Shown one piece after another: positions 54,480-63,879 of a DNA stretch of 64,000 nt. A program made the translations under genes and the position numbers. The notes under the pieces were generated by a model. The model saw nothing but the letters and a program-made list of their open reading frames with translations. It was not told the DNA's origin and made no database searches. The DNA comes from CADEEN01 sp963816315 (lineage in GTDB: Bacteria; Pseudomonadota; Gammaproteobacteria; Burkholderiales; Burkholderiaceae_C), in NCBI GenBank assembly GCA_963816315.1, contig CAWFJZ010000008.1:1-64000 (forward strand), in the 5' to 3' direction. How positions within the stretch are numbered: position 1 is the first letter of the stretch; every line of letters begins with the position of its first letter.

Positions 54480-56407
54480 GCAGCGGCCTCCTGGATCATC
54501 GAAGGAGACACGCCGCTGGCCCCACGGCAGAACTGCTGGTACCAGTACTCCAGGATGAGCAGGCTGAAGACCTCCTTAGGACAGCCGGGTGCCTGCTCGT
54601 TGCTCTGAAGGATCTGCTCGATGGCGCTGCGGCTGAACAGCGTGCGGCAGAACGAGGACTCCGCCATGACGGTGTCGTGGATCTGCGCCTTCATCTCGTT
54701 GCGCATCCAGCGCGCGTAAGGCACCGGGAAGCCTGCCTTCTTTCGTTCGAGGATCGGCGCCGGAACGATCGGCGCCAGCGCTTTCTTGAGGACGCGCTTG
54801 AGCTGCCAACCACAGACCTTGTGCTGTTGCGGCAGGCCCGCGGCGAACTCCAGAATCTGATGGTCGAGCAGCGGAACGCGCAGTTCGATCGACGTGGCCA
54901 TCGTCATCTTGTCCGCCTTCACCAGCAGGTCATCCGGCAGCCAGCTCTTGGTGTCAACGTACAGAAGGCGGTTCAGCAGTGTTTGATCCTGAACGCGCGC
55001 CAGCAGGCGGCGCGTGGGTTCGTCCGAGTGCACGTCCTGCAGCCGCGATGCGAGGCTCTCGCTGTAGAGCACGGACTTGAGCCGGTTGAATGGCGTGCTC
55101 GGCGTGGCCGTACGGCTGAAGTAGTAGTCGTTCGTTGCCAGCGAGGCAAGATCGCCATAGTGCAGCGCGCGCTGCCAACCCGCGCGTTGCAGCGTTCGAA
55201 ACCCTGTCTTGAGCAGCCCGCGTGCAGGGCCGAACCCAGTCTTCAATGCTTCGAGCGCGAGCAGGTTGCGGTAGTCCTGGTAGCCGGCGAAGGCCTCATC
55301 GCCGCCCTCTCCTGAAAGCAGCACCTTGACGCCCGTATCGCGCGCCAGTTTGGAGACGAAGTACAGCGCGATCGCGGGCGGCTCGCAGACTGGCTCCTCC
55401 ATGTGCCACACGTAGCGCGGCAGGAAGTTGCTGAAGTCGGCGGCCGAAATGGTCGTTTCGTGGTGGTGCGTTCCGAACGTCTCGGCTGCGAGTCGAGCGT
55501 AAGGCCGCTCGTCCGTAATATCCTTACCGTCGAAGCCGATCGTGAAGCTGTGCAGCGGCTCCGTGGCGCAGCGCGATGCGAGGCCAAGGACGCCGGAAGA
55601 GTCGACGCCACCGCTAAGCAACACGCCCACCGGTACATCGCTGATCAGATGACTACGCACCGAACGCTCGAGCAGGCTTCGCAGCGCCTGCGCCGAGTCG
55701 TTCAGACTCGGCTGACGCCCGGCTGCCTGGTCAAACGTCAGGTCCCAGTACGGCGTGATCTTGACCTTTCCGTTCTGCACGGTCAGGTAGTTGCCGGGTT
55801 CGAGCTTGCGAATGCCGTCGATCAGTGTCCGGTCGCCGGGCAGGTAGTAGTACGTGAGGAAGCGATCGATGCTCGCCCAGTCGATGCTGCGAGGAACCGA
55901 CGGGTCCACGAGTATCGACTTGATCTCCGAGCCGAAGACGATGCTGCGCCCGGTGTCGGCGTAGTACAGCGGCTTGATGCCGACCCGATCGCGCGCCAGG
56001 AGCAGGCGCTGTCGGCGTTCGTCCCAGAGAGCAAAAGCGAACATTCCCTGGAACTTCTCGACGCAGCGGTCCCCCAGTTCCTCGTACAGGTGCACGATCA
56101 CCTCGGTGTCGCTGTTCGATCGAAAGACGTGGCCTCGAGCCAGCAGGTCAGCGCGCAACTCCACGTAGTTGTAAATTTCACCGTTGAACACTACCCACAC
56201 GGACGCGTCTTCGTTGCACATGGGTTGATCGCCCGTGCTCAGATCGATGATCGCCAGCCGTCTGTGGCCCAGGCCCACCGGGCCGGACAGATGGACGCCC
56301 TCGCCGTCGGGCCCACGGTGCTCGATCACACGCATCATCTGCCGCAGCAGGTTCGGATCGACACTCGCTTGTCGATCGAAGTGGAGCTTGCCGGTGATGC
56401 CACACAT
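54476..56407 (-). CDS. asnB: Glutamine-dependent asparagine synthase/amidotransferase
   Basis: Enzyme of 643 residues with an N-terminal class II glutaminase starting MCGITGKLHF (Cys2 nucleophile) and a synthetase domain. It has RVIEHRGPDGEGVHLSGPVG, WVVFNGEIYNYVELRADLLA, the PP-loop PVGVLLSGGVDSSGVLGLAS (near residue 263) and VKVLLSGEGGDEAFAGYQDY. In polysaccharide loci such proteins amidate sugar carboxyl groups rather than make asparagine. Since ugd supplies uronic acid, amidation of a uronate is plausible but not shown. Confidence 0.9.
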   Translation of the reverse strand: MCGITGKLHFDRQASVDPNLLRQMMRVIEHRGPDGEGVHLSGPVGLGHRRLAIIDLSTGDQPMCNEDASVWVVFNGEIYNYVELRADLLARGHVFRSNSDTEVIVHLYEELGDRCVEKFQGMFAFALWDERRQRLLLARDRVGIKPLYYADTGRSIVFGSEIKSILVDPSVPRSIDWASIDRFLTYYYLPGDRTLIDGIRKLEPGNYLTVQNGKVKITPYWDLTFDQAAGRQPSLNDSAQALRSLLERSVRSHLISDVPVGVLLSGGVDSSGVLGLASRCATEPLHSFTIGFDGKDITDERPYARLAAETFGTHHHETTISAADFSNFLPRYVWHMEEPVCEPPAIALYFVSKLARDTGVKVLLSGEGGDEAFAGYQDYRNLLALEALKTGFGPARGLLKTGFRTLQRAGWQRALHYGDLASLATNDYYFSRTATPSTPFNRLKSVLYSESLASRLQDVHSDEPTRRLLARVQDQTLLNRLLYVDTKSWLPDDLLVKADKMTMATSIELRVPLLDHQILEFAAGLPQQHKVCGWQLKRVLKKALAPIVPAPILERKKAGFPVPYARWMRNEMKAQIHDTVMAESSFCRTLFSRSAIEQILQSNEQAPGCPKEVFSLLILEYWYQQFCRGASGVSPSMIQEAAA

Positions 56408-56431
56408 GATGCTCTGTCGCCTTTCTCGCGC

Positions 56432-57304
56432 TCAACCGTAGATGCTGGGACGCAGCAGCATGCGACGTAGCTGCTGATTGCGCAGGTAACGCACTGCATC
56501 GCCGTCCGCGAGCACGGGCGTGCGCTTCAGATAGCAGGAGAGGTATCCGGCCATCAAGCCGATGCTTTCCAGCCCCCTGGTCTGTAGGCGCAACCGCTTC
56601 ATGCACTTCGCGAGCATGAAAACAGGGTGGTAGCCGGTCATGTAGTTGGCCCTACCGTTCTTGAATGAATTGGACCAGGTGCCGTCGGCGCCGCCGGTGG
56701 GCTTGTGCTGCATCACGGCAAGGTCGGCAAAGGTTTGTGTGCGCCAGCCCTGGAGGTTGGCGCGGACTTCGTCCAGCGTGTCCCAGCCCGGGGCACGGAT
56801 CAGCGGCGAGATCTGCTGCCAGCAGGCGCGGCGGTAGACCTTGGTGGCGCCACGCACGTGGAACGGTGGATCGCCAACCGAGTTGACCACGGTCTCGTTG
56901 TCGCGCTCGCCGTAGACCGTGCCGCCACCGATGCCCAGCTGCGGTTCCGCATCGAAACGAGCCAGGCAGCGCTCGAAGTAGTCGGGCGCGAAAGACAGGT
57001 CGGCATCCAGCTTGACGAGAAAGTCCCAGTACAGATCCGACAGCCGTTCGTAGCCGGCGTAAAAAGCCTCGACCACGCCGCCACCGTTGGCCCGGTGCCC
57101 GCGGTCGGGTCTATGGACCACGCACACCCAGTCATGCCGCGCCGCGAAATCGTCGAGGAGCTGGGACGTTCCATCGGTCGATCCGTCATCGACGATGACC
57201 CATCTCAAGGGCAGGCAGGTCTGGCCCGACAGTGAAGCCAGCGTATGCCGGACGTGGTCGACCTCGTCTCTCACGGGTGTGATGACGACATAGCCAGGTT
57301 TCAT
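56432..57304 (-). CDS. Family 2 glycosyltransferase
   Basis: GT-A enzyme of 290 residues. Motifs are YVVITPVRDEVDHVRHTLAS, WVIVDDGSTDGTSQLLDDF, LVKLDADLSFAPDYFERCLA (the DAD metal site) and GWDTLDEVRANLQGWRTQTF. The C-terminal part HPVFMLAKCMKRLRLQTRGL and LMAGYLSCYLKRTPV suggests membrane association. It overlaps the preceding GT4 gene by ATGA. It resembles proteins from exopolysaccharide clusters of uncertain donor. Confidence 0.88.
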   Translation of the reverse strand: MKPGYVVITPVRDEVDHVRHTLASLSGQTCLPLRWVIVDDGSTDGTSQLLDDFAARHDWVCVVHRPDRGHRANGGGVVEAFYAGYERLSDLYWDFLVKLDADLSFAPDYFERCLARFDAEPQLGIGGGTVYGERDNETVVNSVGDPPFHVRGATKVYRRACWQQISPLIRAPGWDTLDEVRANLQGWRTQTFADLAVMQHKPTGGADGTWSNSFKNGRANYMTGYHPVFMLAKCMKRLRLQTRGLESIGLMAGYLSCYLKRTPVLADGDAVRYLRNQQLRRMLLRPSIYG

Positions 57305-58560
57305 GCGCTCTCCTCGAAGGCTGCCTTGGGCGTCGCGAGCCGGCTTTCAACCGGCGCATTGGATGTCTGCTTGGCACTGGCAGCGCCCGCCCGCCACAAG
57401 AATCTGCGATCGCGAAGGTAGATGGCCGCCGTGCGCAAGCCGTCGAAAACTCTCTCGCGCCGGGTGGGTGGGTCTGCGACTGCCGCGGCACACAGTGCAT
57501 TCAAGTGATCACACACGCGCTCCAGCGAGAAGTGCTCGCGCACGAACCGCAGTCCGAGAGCGGCGCTGGCCGACCGCCGGTGTACATCAGCAACGAATTG
57601 CTCGATGGCAGCGACGAGGCGATCGGATCCGGGAGAGCCTTGGCCGACGCCGAACAGGCCTCGCTCGTAGAAGCCAGCCAGCGTGGCCTCGGTGAAGGGC
57701 GCGGCGAAACCTTGCTCGCCGACCACGATCACGGGCTTCTCGAATGCCATGCCCTTGAGCGCGGAACTACCCATGCCGATCACGATGTCCGCAGCCGCAT
57801 ACGCTGGCCTCGGGTCCAGCATCGCGCCGGCAAGCAGGACGGCGCGGCGTCCCAGCCTTTCGTTGAGCGCATCGGCGCGCTGCTGCAACTCCTCGCGCGC
57901 AGCACCATCGCCGACGATCAGCAGCCGCAGCTGGTCCAGACTGCTCAACCTGTCAATAGCCTCGATGGCGTGGCCCAGGCTTTCCAACTTCATCGAAGGA
58001 TCCAGGCGCGACACGATGGCCAGAACAAAGTCGCCTTCTTGAAAGCCGAAGCGGGCGCGGCTGACCGCAACGTCAACGGCACGCGGCGCATTCAGGCGGG
58101 TATCGATCGGTGGCAACAGCGTGTCCACGCGCCGCCGGCCGCCGGCGCGCGCGGCGGCGGCAAGCTCAGGCGTACCGAAAGTGCTCGGCAGGGACTTGGG
58201 AAGCAGGTGATTGATCTTCATCTGCATGTCGGTCATCAACATGGGCACCGCCATCGGCAAGTGAACAGCGTAGTACGCATCTACGAGTGCCCATGTTTCC
58301 CAGACGTACACCAGATCCGCACGTTCCCTTCGCACTGCAGCTCGCAGGGCGCGCATGCGTTGCGGGCAAGGATGCACTCTGGCAGCGGGAGACTCAATCA
58401 GCCGCAGACCCTTCGCCTTGGCCTGGGCAACCATCGGTCCTGCGGGAGCAAACAGCACGACATCGTGGCCATGGCGATCGCGCAACAGCTCAGCCAGCTC
58501 GATAGCGTTGACGACTGCTCCACCCAGAGCCATTTCGTGCAGGAACACCAGGATCTTCAT
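57301..58560 (-). CDS. Family 4 glycosyltransferase
   Basis: GT-B enzyme of 419 residues. The N-terminus KILVFLHEMALGGAVVNAIE and LVYVWETWALVDAYYAVH are followed by the donor domain (FVLAIVSRLDPSMKLESLGH, LRLLIVGDGAAREELQQRAD). The expected EX7E is altered: the loop reads IVIGMGSSALKGMAFEKPVI, with only one Glu, so catalysis may differ. The start is well supported by its position seven bases after the flippase stop. Confidence 0.85.
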   Translation of the reverse strand: MKILVFLHEMALGGAVVNAIELAELLRDRHGHDVVLFAPAGPMVAQAKAKGLRLIESPAARVHPCPQRMRALRAAVRRERADLVYVWETWALVDAYYAVHLPMAVPMLMTDMQMKINHLLPKSLPSTFGTPELAAAARAGGRRRVDTLLPPIDTRLNAPRAVDVAVSRARFGFQEGDFVLAIVSRLDPSMKLESLGHAIEAIDRLSSLDQLRLLIVGDGAAREELQQRADALNERLGRRAVLLAGAMLDPRPAYAAADIVIGMGSSALKGMAFEKPVIVVGEQGFAAPFTEATLAGFYERGLFGVGQGSPGSDRLVAAIEQFVADVHRRSASAALGLRFVREHFSLERVCDHLNALCAAAVADPPTRRERVFDGLRTAAIYLRDRRFLWRAGAASAKQTSNAPVESRLATPKAAFEESA

Positions 58561-58566
58561 CGCGAC

Positions 58567-60199
58567 CTAGTTCGAAGAGTTGTCATCGCGGCGCGGACTG
58601 TTTGCCTGATTTTGGGCTGGCGGACGCAGCCAGGACCCTACGGACCGCAACATCTCGAACAACCGCAGCAGCTTCTTTGGCGCGCCCGCGGGCGCGGTCA
58701 GCGCGGCCAGCGTGCGAACAGAGTGCACGGTACTCACGCACAGTGCGGCCACTCCGACGCAATACGCTGCCCACGCCGGTAGAAACGTTGTGCTGGCGCC
58801 GGTGATCGCGCACAGCAGGACGAGGAGGCCGGAAGCTCGCACATAGTCGCGCGACGGCCGATAGCCGGTAAGTGAGTTCACCAGCGGCAGGACGATCGCA
58901 GCATGGCAGGCGTAGGACGCGCAAAACGCCAGACCGGCGCCCATGAGGCCGAATTCTTTGATGCAAAGCCACGAGAGCACGACGTTGAGCACCGCCCAGG
59001 TCAGGTCAACCGCCATGAGCAATGCCTGCTTGTTCTTCGCGATCAGGATGAACCCCATCGGCCAAGTCATCACCTTGAGCGCCATTCCCATGCACACCCA
59101 TCTCAGGGTGTCGGCCGCCTGCAAGAAACTCGAGCTGTAGAAGAGCGAGACGAGGACGGGCGCGAAGACCAATGTGCCGATGACGCCTGGGCCTGCGATC
59201 AGGATGCCGATCTGGCTCTGTTCCCTCACCAGCTGATTGCAAGCATCGTTGTCCTGCGCCACCGAAACCAGTCTGGGGTAGTAGTCGGTGCTCATCGCCT
59301 GAAGGATGAAGCCGGCGTACATGCCACCGATACCCCAGGCTGCTTGAAACAATCCCGCGCTTTCCAGGCCTTCGAGTCTGAGCAGGATGGCCCGAACGGC
59401 AAAGCTGGCGCCAACCAGAACCAGACTGCTGAACATGAACGCCATTCCAAGTCGCAGCAGTTGACCTGCAGCGGCACGAGCCGTCGGCCAGTTCAACAGA
59501 AGTGGCAGCGAGATGCAGGCGCTTGCTGAATCGCCAAGACAGGAGAGCCGAGATCAGCGCGATCGAAACCAGCGCCAGCGCAACTCCCTGCTCTCGCAGA
59601 AAATAGATCAGCGCCACCGACGTGATCGCACCCAGGATGGAACCGAGAATGCCCAGCCTCGCCAGATCGTCGATACGCCGGCAGCCCTGAAGCAAGGCGC
59701 CATTGCCATCAGCAACGAGCGCAAAGAACAGCGCCGAGGCAAGGATGGCGACGGCCGTGCTGTGCTGCGCATTGCCGAACGTCATGACGGCGACTTGGTC
59801 CGACAGCAAAAACAGAGCGCATGCGCCGATGATCCCCAGCAAGAAAGTGAGTCGGCGCAACACAAGTGCCACGCTGTTCACCGTTTGGGTGTCGCCGCGG
59901 GCCCTGGCATCCGCGATTTGCCGCACGCCGCTGCGCGTCACTCCAGCGTCAGCGACGGCGCGGCTCAGATCGAGCAACAACGTCAGCGTGCCCATCAAAC
60001 CCACTCCGGCCGGCCCCAGGAGCAGGGCCAGGACCTTTGTCCTGACGATGCCGATAGCGACGTTGACGAGCGTCGCTCCGCCCATGACGGCTGACGACTT
60101 GAGAATATGTCGATAGGACGCCTGAGTTTCCGAGGCCCGGCTTGCTCCCGGCTCCGAGTCTTGATGCATCGCCTGCGCGCCGGACCCGGCAATAGACAT
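58567..60199 (-). CDS. Wzx-type polysaccharide flippase, one frame break
   Basis: Membrane protein of about 544 residues after correction, with 12-14 hydrophobic segments, of the MATE-like O-antigen flippase family. The first half includes ILKSSAVMGGATLVNVAIGI and LLLGPAGVGLMGTLTLLLDL; the second AGLFQAAWGIGGMYAGFILQ and MSTDYYPRLVSVAQDNDACN. They are in different frames that switch near 59500; the net length is one base over a multiple of three. It should flip undecaprenyl-linked repeat units to the periplasm for the polymerase at the other end of the operon. Confidence 0.86.
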
Positions 60200-60216
60200 G
60201 AATCGCCTCGCCAACG

Positions 60217-61356
60217 TCAAGCAGCGCAAGCGCGGCGCAGCGCTGACACCACCGCGATCTGTTCGGAAGCCGACATCTGCGGATACAACGGCAGCAGCAT
60301 GCACGTGTCCTGAGCTTGCTCCGAATGAGGGAGAGCGTGAGCTTGGCGGGCGTTCACGTACGCTGCCTCGCGGTGGCTGCACATCACGCCCCGACGGGTG
60401 CTGACGCCGGCATCCAGCATGGATTGCATGACGCTGCGTTGATCGAGACCCGGGGCGAGGCGAACACAATAACTCTGCCAGTTTGAGCGGCCATACGCAG
60501 GCTCGACCGGCGCTGCGGCCATGGGAGCCTCCAACAGGAGCTCGCGGTATCGCGATGCCAGCTCGCGGCGCCGTCTCACAGTGTCGTGCAATCGCTTCAA
60601 CTGCTCCCGCCCGACCGCGGCCTGGATGTCTGTCATCCGGTAGTTGTAGCCTACGCCGTCATAGTGCTCAAATATCACTTGCGCCGAGCCGTGGCGTACC
60701 GTGTCAGGCACGCTCATGGCGTGTTGGCGAAGCAAGCGGAACTGCTTGTCCCAGTCTTCGTGACGGGTAGTGAGCATGCCTCCGTCACCCGTACTGACGA
60801 TCTTGCGCGGGTGGAAGGAGAAGCAAGCCACGTCGCCGTGCGGGCGACCAATGCGCTCCCAGCCATCTCCCCACAGGATCTCGCTGCCGATCGCGCAGGC
60901 AGCATCTTCGATCAAAGGCAGCCTGTGGCGATGGGCAATTGCAGCGAGCTCGCGCAGATCGCAGGGCATACCCATCTGGTGCACACAAAGAATCGCTTTC
61001 GTCCGAGGCGTCACGGCTGCCTCGACCAACGAAGCATCAATGTTGAAGGTGACAGGGTCGATGTCAACGAAGACAGGCGTGGCGCCACAGTACCGAATGC
61101 TGTTGGCTGTAGCGATAAACGAGTGGCTCGCGGTAACGACCTCATCGCCGGCCTGGACCCCAGCGACTTGCAACGCCAGATGCAGTGCAGTTGTGCAGTT
61201 GGAGACTGCGCATGCGTGCGGCGCGCCGACGTACTCGGCGAACTCGCGCTCAAAGGCGGCCACTTCCGGCCCCTGGGAGGTCCAGCCGCTCAGGATCACG
61301 CGGCGTGCCGCTTCGGCTTCGGGTTCACCCATCACGGGCTTGGCAATCGGGATCAT
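60217..61356 (-). CDS. DegT/DnrJ/EryC1 sugar aminotransferase
   Basis: PLP-dependent aminotransferase of 379 residues making an amino sugar from a keto-sugar nucleotide. Key parts are VILSGWTSQGPEVAAFEREF, ACAVSNCTTALHLALQVAGV, LPLIEDAACAIGSEI and the PLP lysine in ACFSFHPRKIVSTGDGG (Lys185), then GYNYRMTDIQAAVGREQLK. The start at 61356 overlaps the epimerase stop (ATGA). It implies that the polymer contains an amino sugar. Which keto-sugar is used is unknown. Confidence 0.92.
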   Translation of the reverse strand: MIPIAKPVMGEPEAEAARRVILSGWTSQGPEVAAFEREFAEYVGAPHACAVSNCTTALHLALQVAGVQAGDEVVTASHSFIATANSIRYCGATPVFVDIDPVTFNIDASLVEAAVTPRTKAILCVHQMGMPCDLRELAAIAHRHRLPLIEDAACAIGSEILWGDGWERIGRPHGDVACFSFHPRKIVSTGDGGMLTTRHEDWDKQFRLLRQHAMSVPDTVRHGSAQVIFEHYDGVGYNYRMTDIQAAVGREQLKRLHDTVRRRRELASRYRELLLEAPMAAAPVEPAYGRSNWQSYCVRLAPGLDQRSVMQSMLDAGVSTRRGVMCSHREAAYVNARQAHALPHSEQAQDTCMLLPLYPQMSASEQIAVVSALRRACAA

Positions 61357-62333
61357 GCATGCACCATCGTCGATTCCCGGCTCTCCTGCCACCACCCAAC
61401 CAAGCGGCTGAGCCCCTGTTCCAGGCCCGTGGTGGCCTTGAAGCCGAGCAGTCTTTCGGCCTTTTCAGTGCTGGCCAGGCGGCGTGGCACCGGATTGATG
61501 CTGCGTTCGGGGCCGTGCACCGGTGTCAGATCTGAACCCATGACCTTTGCCAGCGCGGCAGCCAATTCACTCAGCGACGTTTCGCTGCCGCTGGCGATGT
61601 TGAAGACTTCGTCGGCGACCTCACTCTGCAATGCGAGCACGTTGGCGCGCGCGATGTCGTCGATGAAGATGAAGTCCATCGTCTGCTGACCGTCGCCGAA
61701 GATCAGTGGCGCTTCGCCTGCGGCGATGCGCTCCATCCAGCGGATCAACACTTCCGTGTACTTGCCGTGGATGTCCATGCGCGGACCATAGACGTTGAAG
61801 TAACGCAGCGCCACGTAGGGCAGGGCGTACATCGAGTGGTAGGAACGCAAAAGGCCCTCGAGCATGACCTTGCTGGCGCCGTACCAGGTCTGATTGCCGT
61901 AAGGGTGATGGTCTTCACGCGTCGGAAACTGCTCGGCCAAGCCGTAGATGGAGGCGGAGGAGGCGGCCACGACTTTCTTCACACCAGCGTGATGCGCTGC
62001 ATCGATGACATTGAAGCTGCCGTCGCACATGACCTGCATGGCTTCACGCGGGTCGGCCGCGCAGGCGGTGATGCGCAGCGCAGCCATGTGCATCACCGCG
62101 TCCATACCCTCCGTGGCGCGACGCACAACGTCTGCGTCACGGATGTCGCCGCGCACAAGTTGCACGCGCGGATCCTTGAGTGCCGCCTCGATGTTGGCCA
62201 GGCTGCCGCGTGCCAGGTTGTCGAGGATGACAATTTTTTCGGGCTGGTGCTCGCGCAACAGCAGGTCGATCGTCGTCGAGCCGATCAGGCCGCAGCCACC
62301 GGTGACGAGCATACGTGCGCCGTCGATTTGCAT
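61353..62333 (-). CDS. NAD-dependent sugar-nucleotide epimerase/dehydratase
   Basis: Extended SDR enzyme of 326 residues. The Rossmann motif is MLVTGGCGLIGSTTIDLLLR, the Ser is in VVAASSASIYGLAEQFPTRE and the catalytic YxxxK is TWYGASKVMLEG (Tyr near 150). ALPYVALRYFNVYGPRMDIH is typical of UDP-glucose-4-epimerase-like proteins. It probably supplies an epimerised or 4-keto sugar to the aminotransferase. Upstream are a 17-base G run and a CCG repeat, which may affect its expression. Confidence 0.9.
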   Translation of the reverse strand: MQIDGARMLVTGGCGLIGSTTIDLLLREHQPEKIVILDNLARGSLANIEAALKDPRVQLVRGDIRDADVVRRATEGMDAVMHMAALRITACAADPREAMQVMCDGSFNVIDAAHHAGVKKVVAASSASIYGLAEQFPTREDHHPYGNQTWYGASKVMLEGLLRSYHSMYALPYVALRYFNVYGPRMDIHGKYTEVLIRWMERIAAGEAPLIFGDGQQTMDFIFIDDIARANVLALQSEVADEVFNIASGSETSLSELAAALAKVMGSDLTPVHGPERSINPVPRRLASTEKAERLLGFKATTGLEQGLSRLVGWWQESRESTMVHA

Positions 62334-62378
62334 GTTTTGTGTTCCCTGGAATCCGTTGGTTCGACCGAAACTGCTACA

Positions 62379-62423
62379 CCGCCGCCGCCGCCGCCGCGGC
62401 AGCAGCGGGGGGGGGGGGGGGGG
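62379..62423. repeat. CCG-repeat followed by a 17-base G run
   Basis: About six CCG/CGG-type triplets run into GGCAGCAGC and then an uninterrupted G run at 62407-62423. It lies between the sugar transferase stop and the epimerase start. Such a homopolymer is very rare in bacterial DNA. The exact count is not reliable. Confidence 0.9.
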
Positions 62424-62427
62424 AGCC

Positions 62428-63660
62428 CTACTGTGCGCCTTTGCAGGTAAGCACGACAAGGACGGTGCGCAGCAGGATGCGCAGATCGAAACCCAGCGAG
62501 CAGTGCTGCAGGTAGCGCAGGTCCATGCGCACCATGTCGTCGAACGAGACACGGCTGCGTCCTTCGACTTGCCAGATTCCCGTCAACCCGGGCTTGAATT
62601 CAAACACGCGCCGACGGTGCCAGGCCTGGTATTTCTCTGCTTCGTAGGGCACCGGCGGGCGCGGGCCGACGAGGCTCATGTCGCCGATCAGCACGTTGTA
62701 GAACTGCGGCAGTTCGTCGATGCTGGTCTTGCGGATGAACCGGCCGATCTTGGTGACCCGTGGATCGGACTTCAACTTGAACTGGTTGAACTGGTCGCCG
62801 GGGGCGGGATTGCCGGAAGCGGGCGCCCTGCCATTGATGAGCTTGGCAACGAACTCGCGATGAACGCTGTCGTCCATGTCCGCACGCATTGAACGGAACT
62901 TGTACATGATGAAGGGCGCGCCGCCCTGGCCCACCCGCGTTTGGCGAAAGATCGCCGCCCCGGGCGACGTCAACTTGATGAGCAGTACGACGACCAGCAT
63001 CACCGGCGACAACAAAACCAGCGCCACCAAAGCGCCCAGCACGTCCAGCGCACGCTTCGTGGGGTAGCCATGGGAGCGAACCGGCGATGGCTCTGCGGCG
63101 TCTGCCGCGTGGCGCGACCGCGGTGTCCCCAGTCGCTCGGCGATCAGCCGGTCGAACGCGGCATCGGGATAGGTGGCGCCCACGGCCTGCGTGCCTCTTC
63201 CTTCGCGACTCAGCGCCACCTTGTCGAGGAAGCTGCGCAGCCCTGCCTCGCCGGTGTCGGGCAGCAGCACCGCGATGCACTGGTCGTCAGTGGCCGTGAC
63301 GTAGTCGGTTTCGCGCACCATCGTCAGCACGTAGTCAACCATGCGCTGCAAGGTGTTGCCGCCATTGGCATGTACGGTCAGCACCGTCAGCGACAGCGCG
63401 GAGTGCGATCGGTCGGTGCGGCGTTTCTCTCGCTGCACCATGCGCAGGAACTCGGCGCGCGAGAGCAAACCGTCGGGTTGTGCGTCGTTGTCCGCCTGCG
63501 GTGCGTGCCAACCCTGCGGGTGCGCGATCGATTGCGCAGGTTCATGCAAGGCATGGTCAACGCCCACGGGGGCGTCCACGGCGTGCAGCGCAACGCCGCG
63601 CGGCAACCCTGCCACAGGGGCAGCGCCTTCGGTGCTTGCGTACTTTGTCGTCACCTTCAT
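62428..63660 (-). CDS. Initiating sugar transferase with GGDEF-like N-terminal region
   Basis: Protein of about 410 residues (start 63660; 63669 and 63687 are alternatives). The C-terminal bacterial sugar transferase domain begins YPTKRALDVLGALVALVLLS with one membrane helix. It contains IFRQTRVGQGGAPFIMYKFR, KIGRFIRKTSIDELPQFYNV, the conserved IGDMSLVGPRPPVPYEAEKY and FEFKPGLTGIWQVEGRSRVS. It loads the first sugar phosphate onto undecaprenyl phosphate. Residues ~55-180 (LLSRAEFLRMVQREKRRTDR, VRETDYVTATDDQCIAVLLP) look like a shortened GGDEF domain lacking the GGDEF motif, in place of the four-helix part of WbaP-type enzymes. It is the first gene of the long minus-strand operon. Confidence 0.88.
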   Translation of the reverse strand: MKVTTKYASTEGAAPVAGLPRGVALHAVDAPVGVDHALHEPAQSIAHPQGWHAPQADNDAQPDGLLSRAEFLRMVQREKRRTDRSHSALSLTVLTVHANGGNTLQRMVDYVLTMVRETDYVTATDDQCIAVLLPDTGEAGLRSFLDKVALSREGRGTQAVGATYPDAAFDRLIAERLGTPRSRHAADAAEPSPVRSHGYPTKRALDVLGALVALVLLSPVMLVVVLLIKLTSPGAAIFRQTRVGQGGAPFIMYKFRSMRADMDDSVHREFVAKLINGRAPASGNPAPGDQFNQFKLKSDPRVTKIGRFIRKTSIDELPQFYNVLIGDMSLVGPRPPVPYEAEKYQAWHRRRVFEFKPGLTGIWQVEGRSRVSFDDMVRMDLRYLQHCSLGFDLRILLRTVLVVLTCKGAQ

Positions 63661-63735
63661 TGGGTCCATCGCCTTCGCATTGACCACACCGCTGAATCTG
63701 GAGGGCAGTCTAAGAAGACTAGTGGTGCGCCAGAA

Positions 63736-63750
63736 CCCCCGAACAGGGGG
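63736..63750. promoter_or_regulatory. Candidate operator CCCCC-GAACA-GGGGG
   Basis: An inverted repeat of five C and five G with a five-base centre, preceded by GAA, lies about 75 bases before the sugar transferase start. A similar GAA-CCCCCC-AGAATTA-GGGGGG lies at 38836-38854 in the other polysaccharide intergenic region. It could be a shared operator or a hairpin. Confidence 0.35.
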
Positions 63751-63879
63751 TAAACGAGGCCAAACAACGCCTGAGATTAGGGATAGGTCGGCCCGATGAT
63801 CGCCACCGACACTTCAGCAGGCGCCAAGTTCTGTCCCGGGCGCTGTTGTGAACAACCTAATCGATGATGGAGGGCCTGT

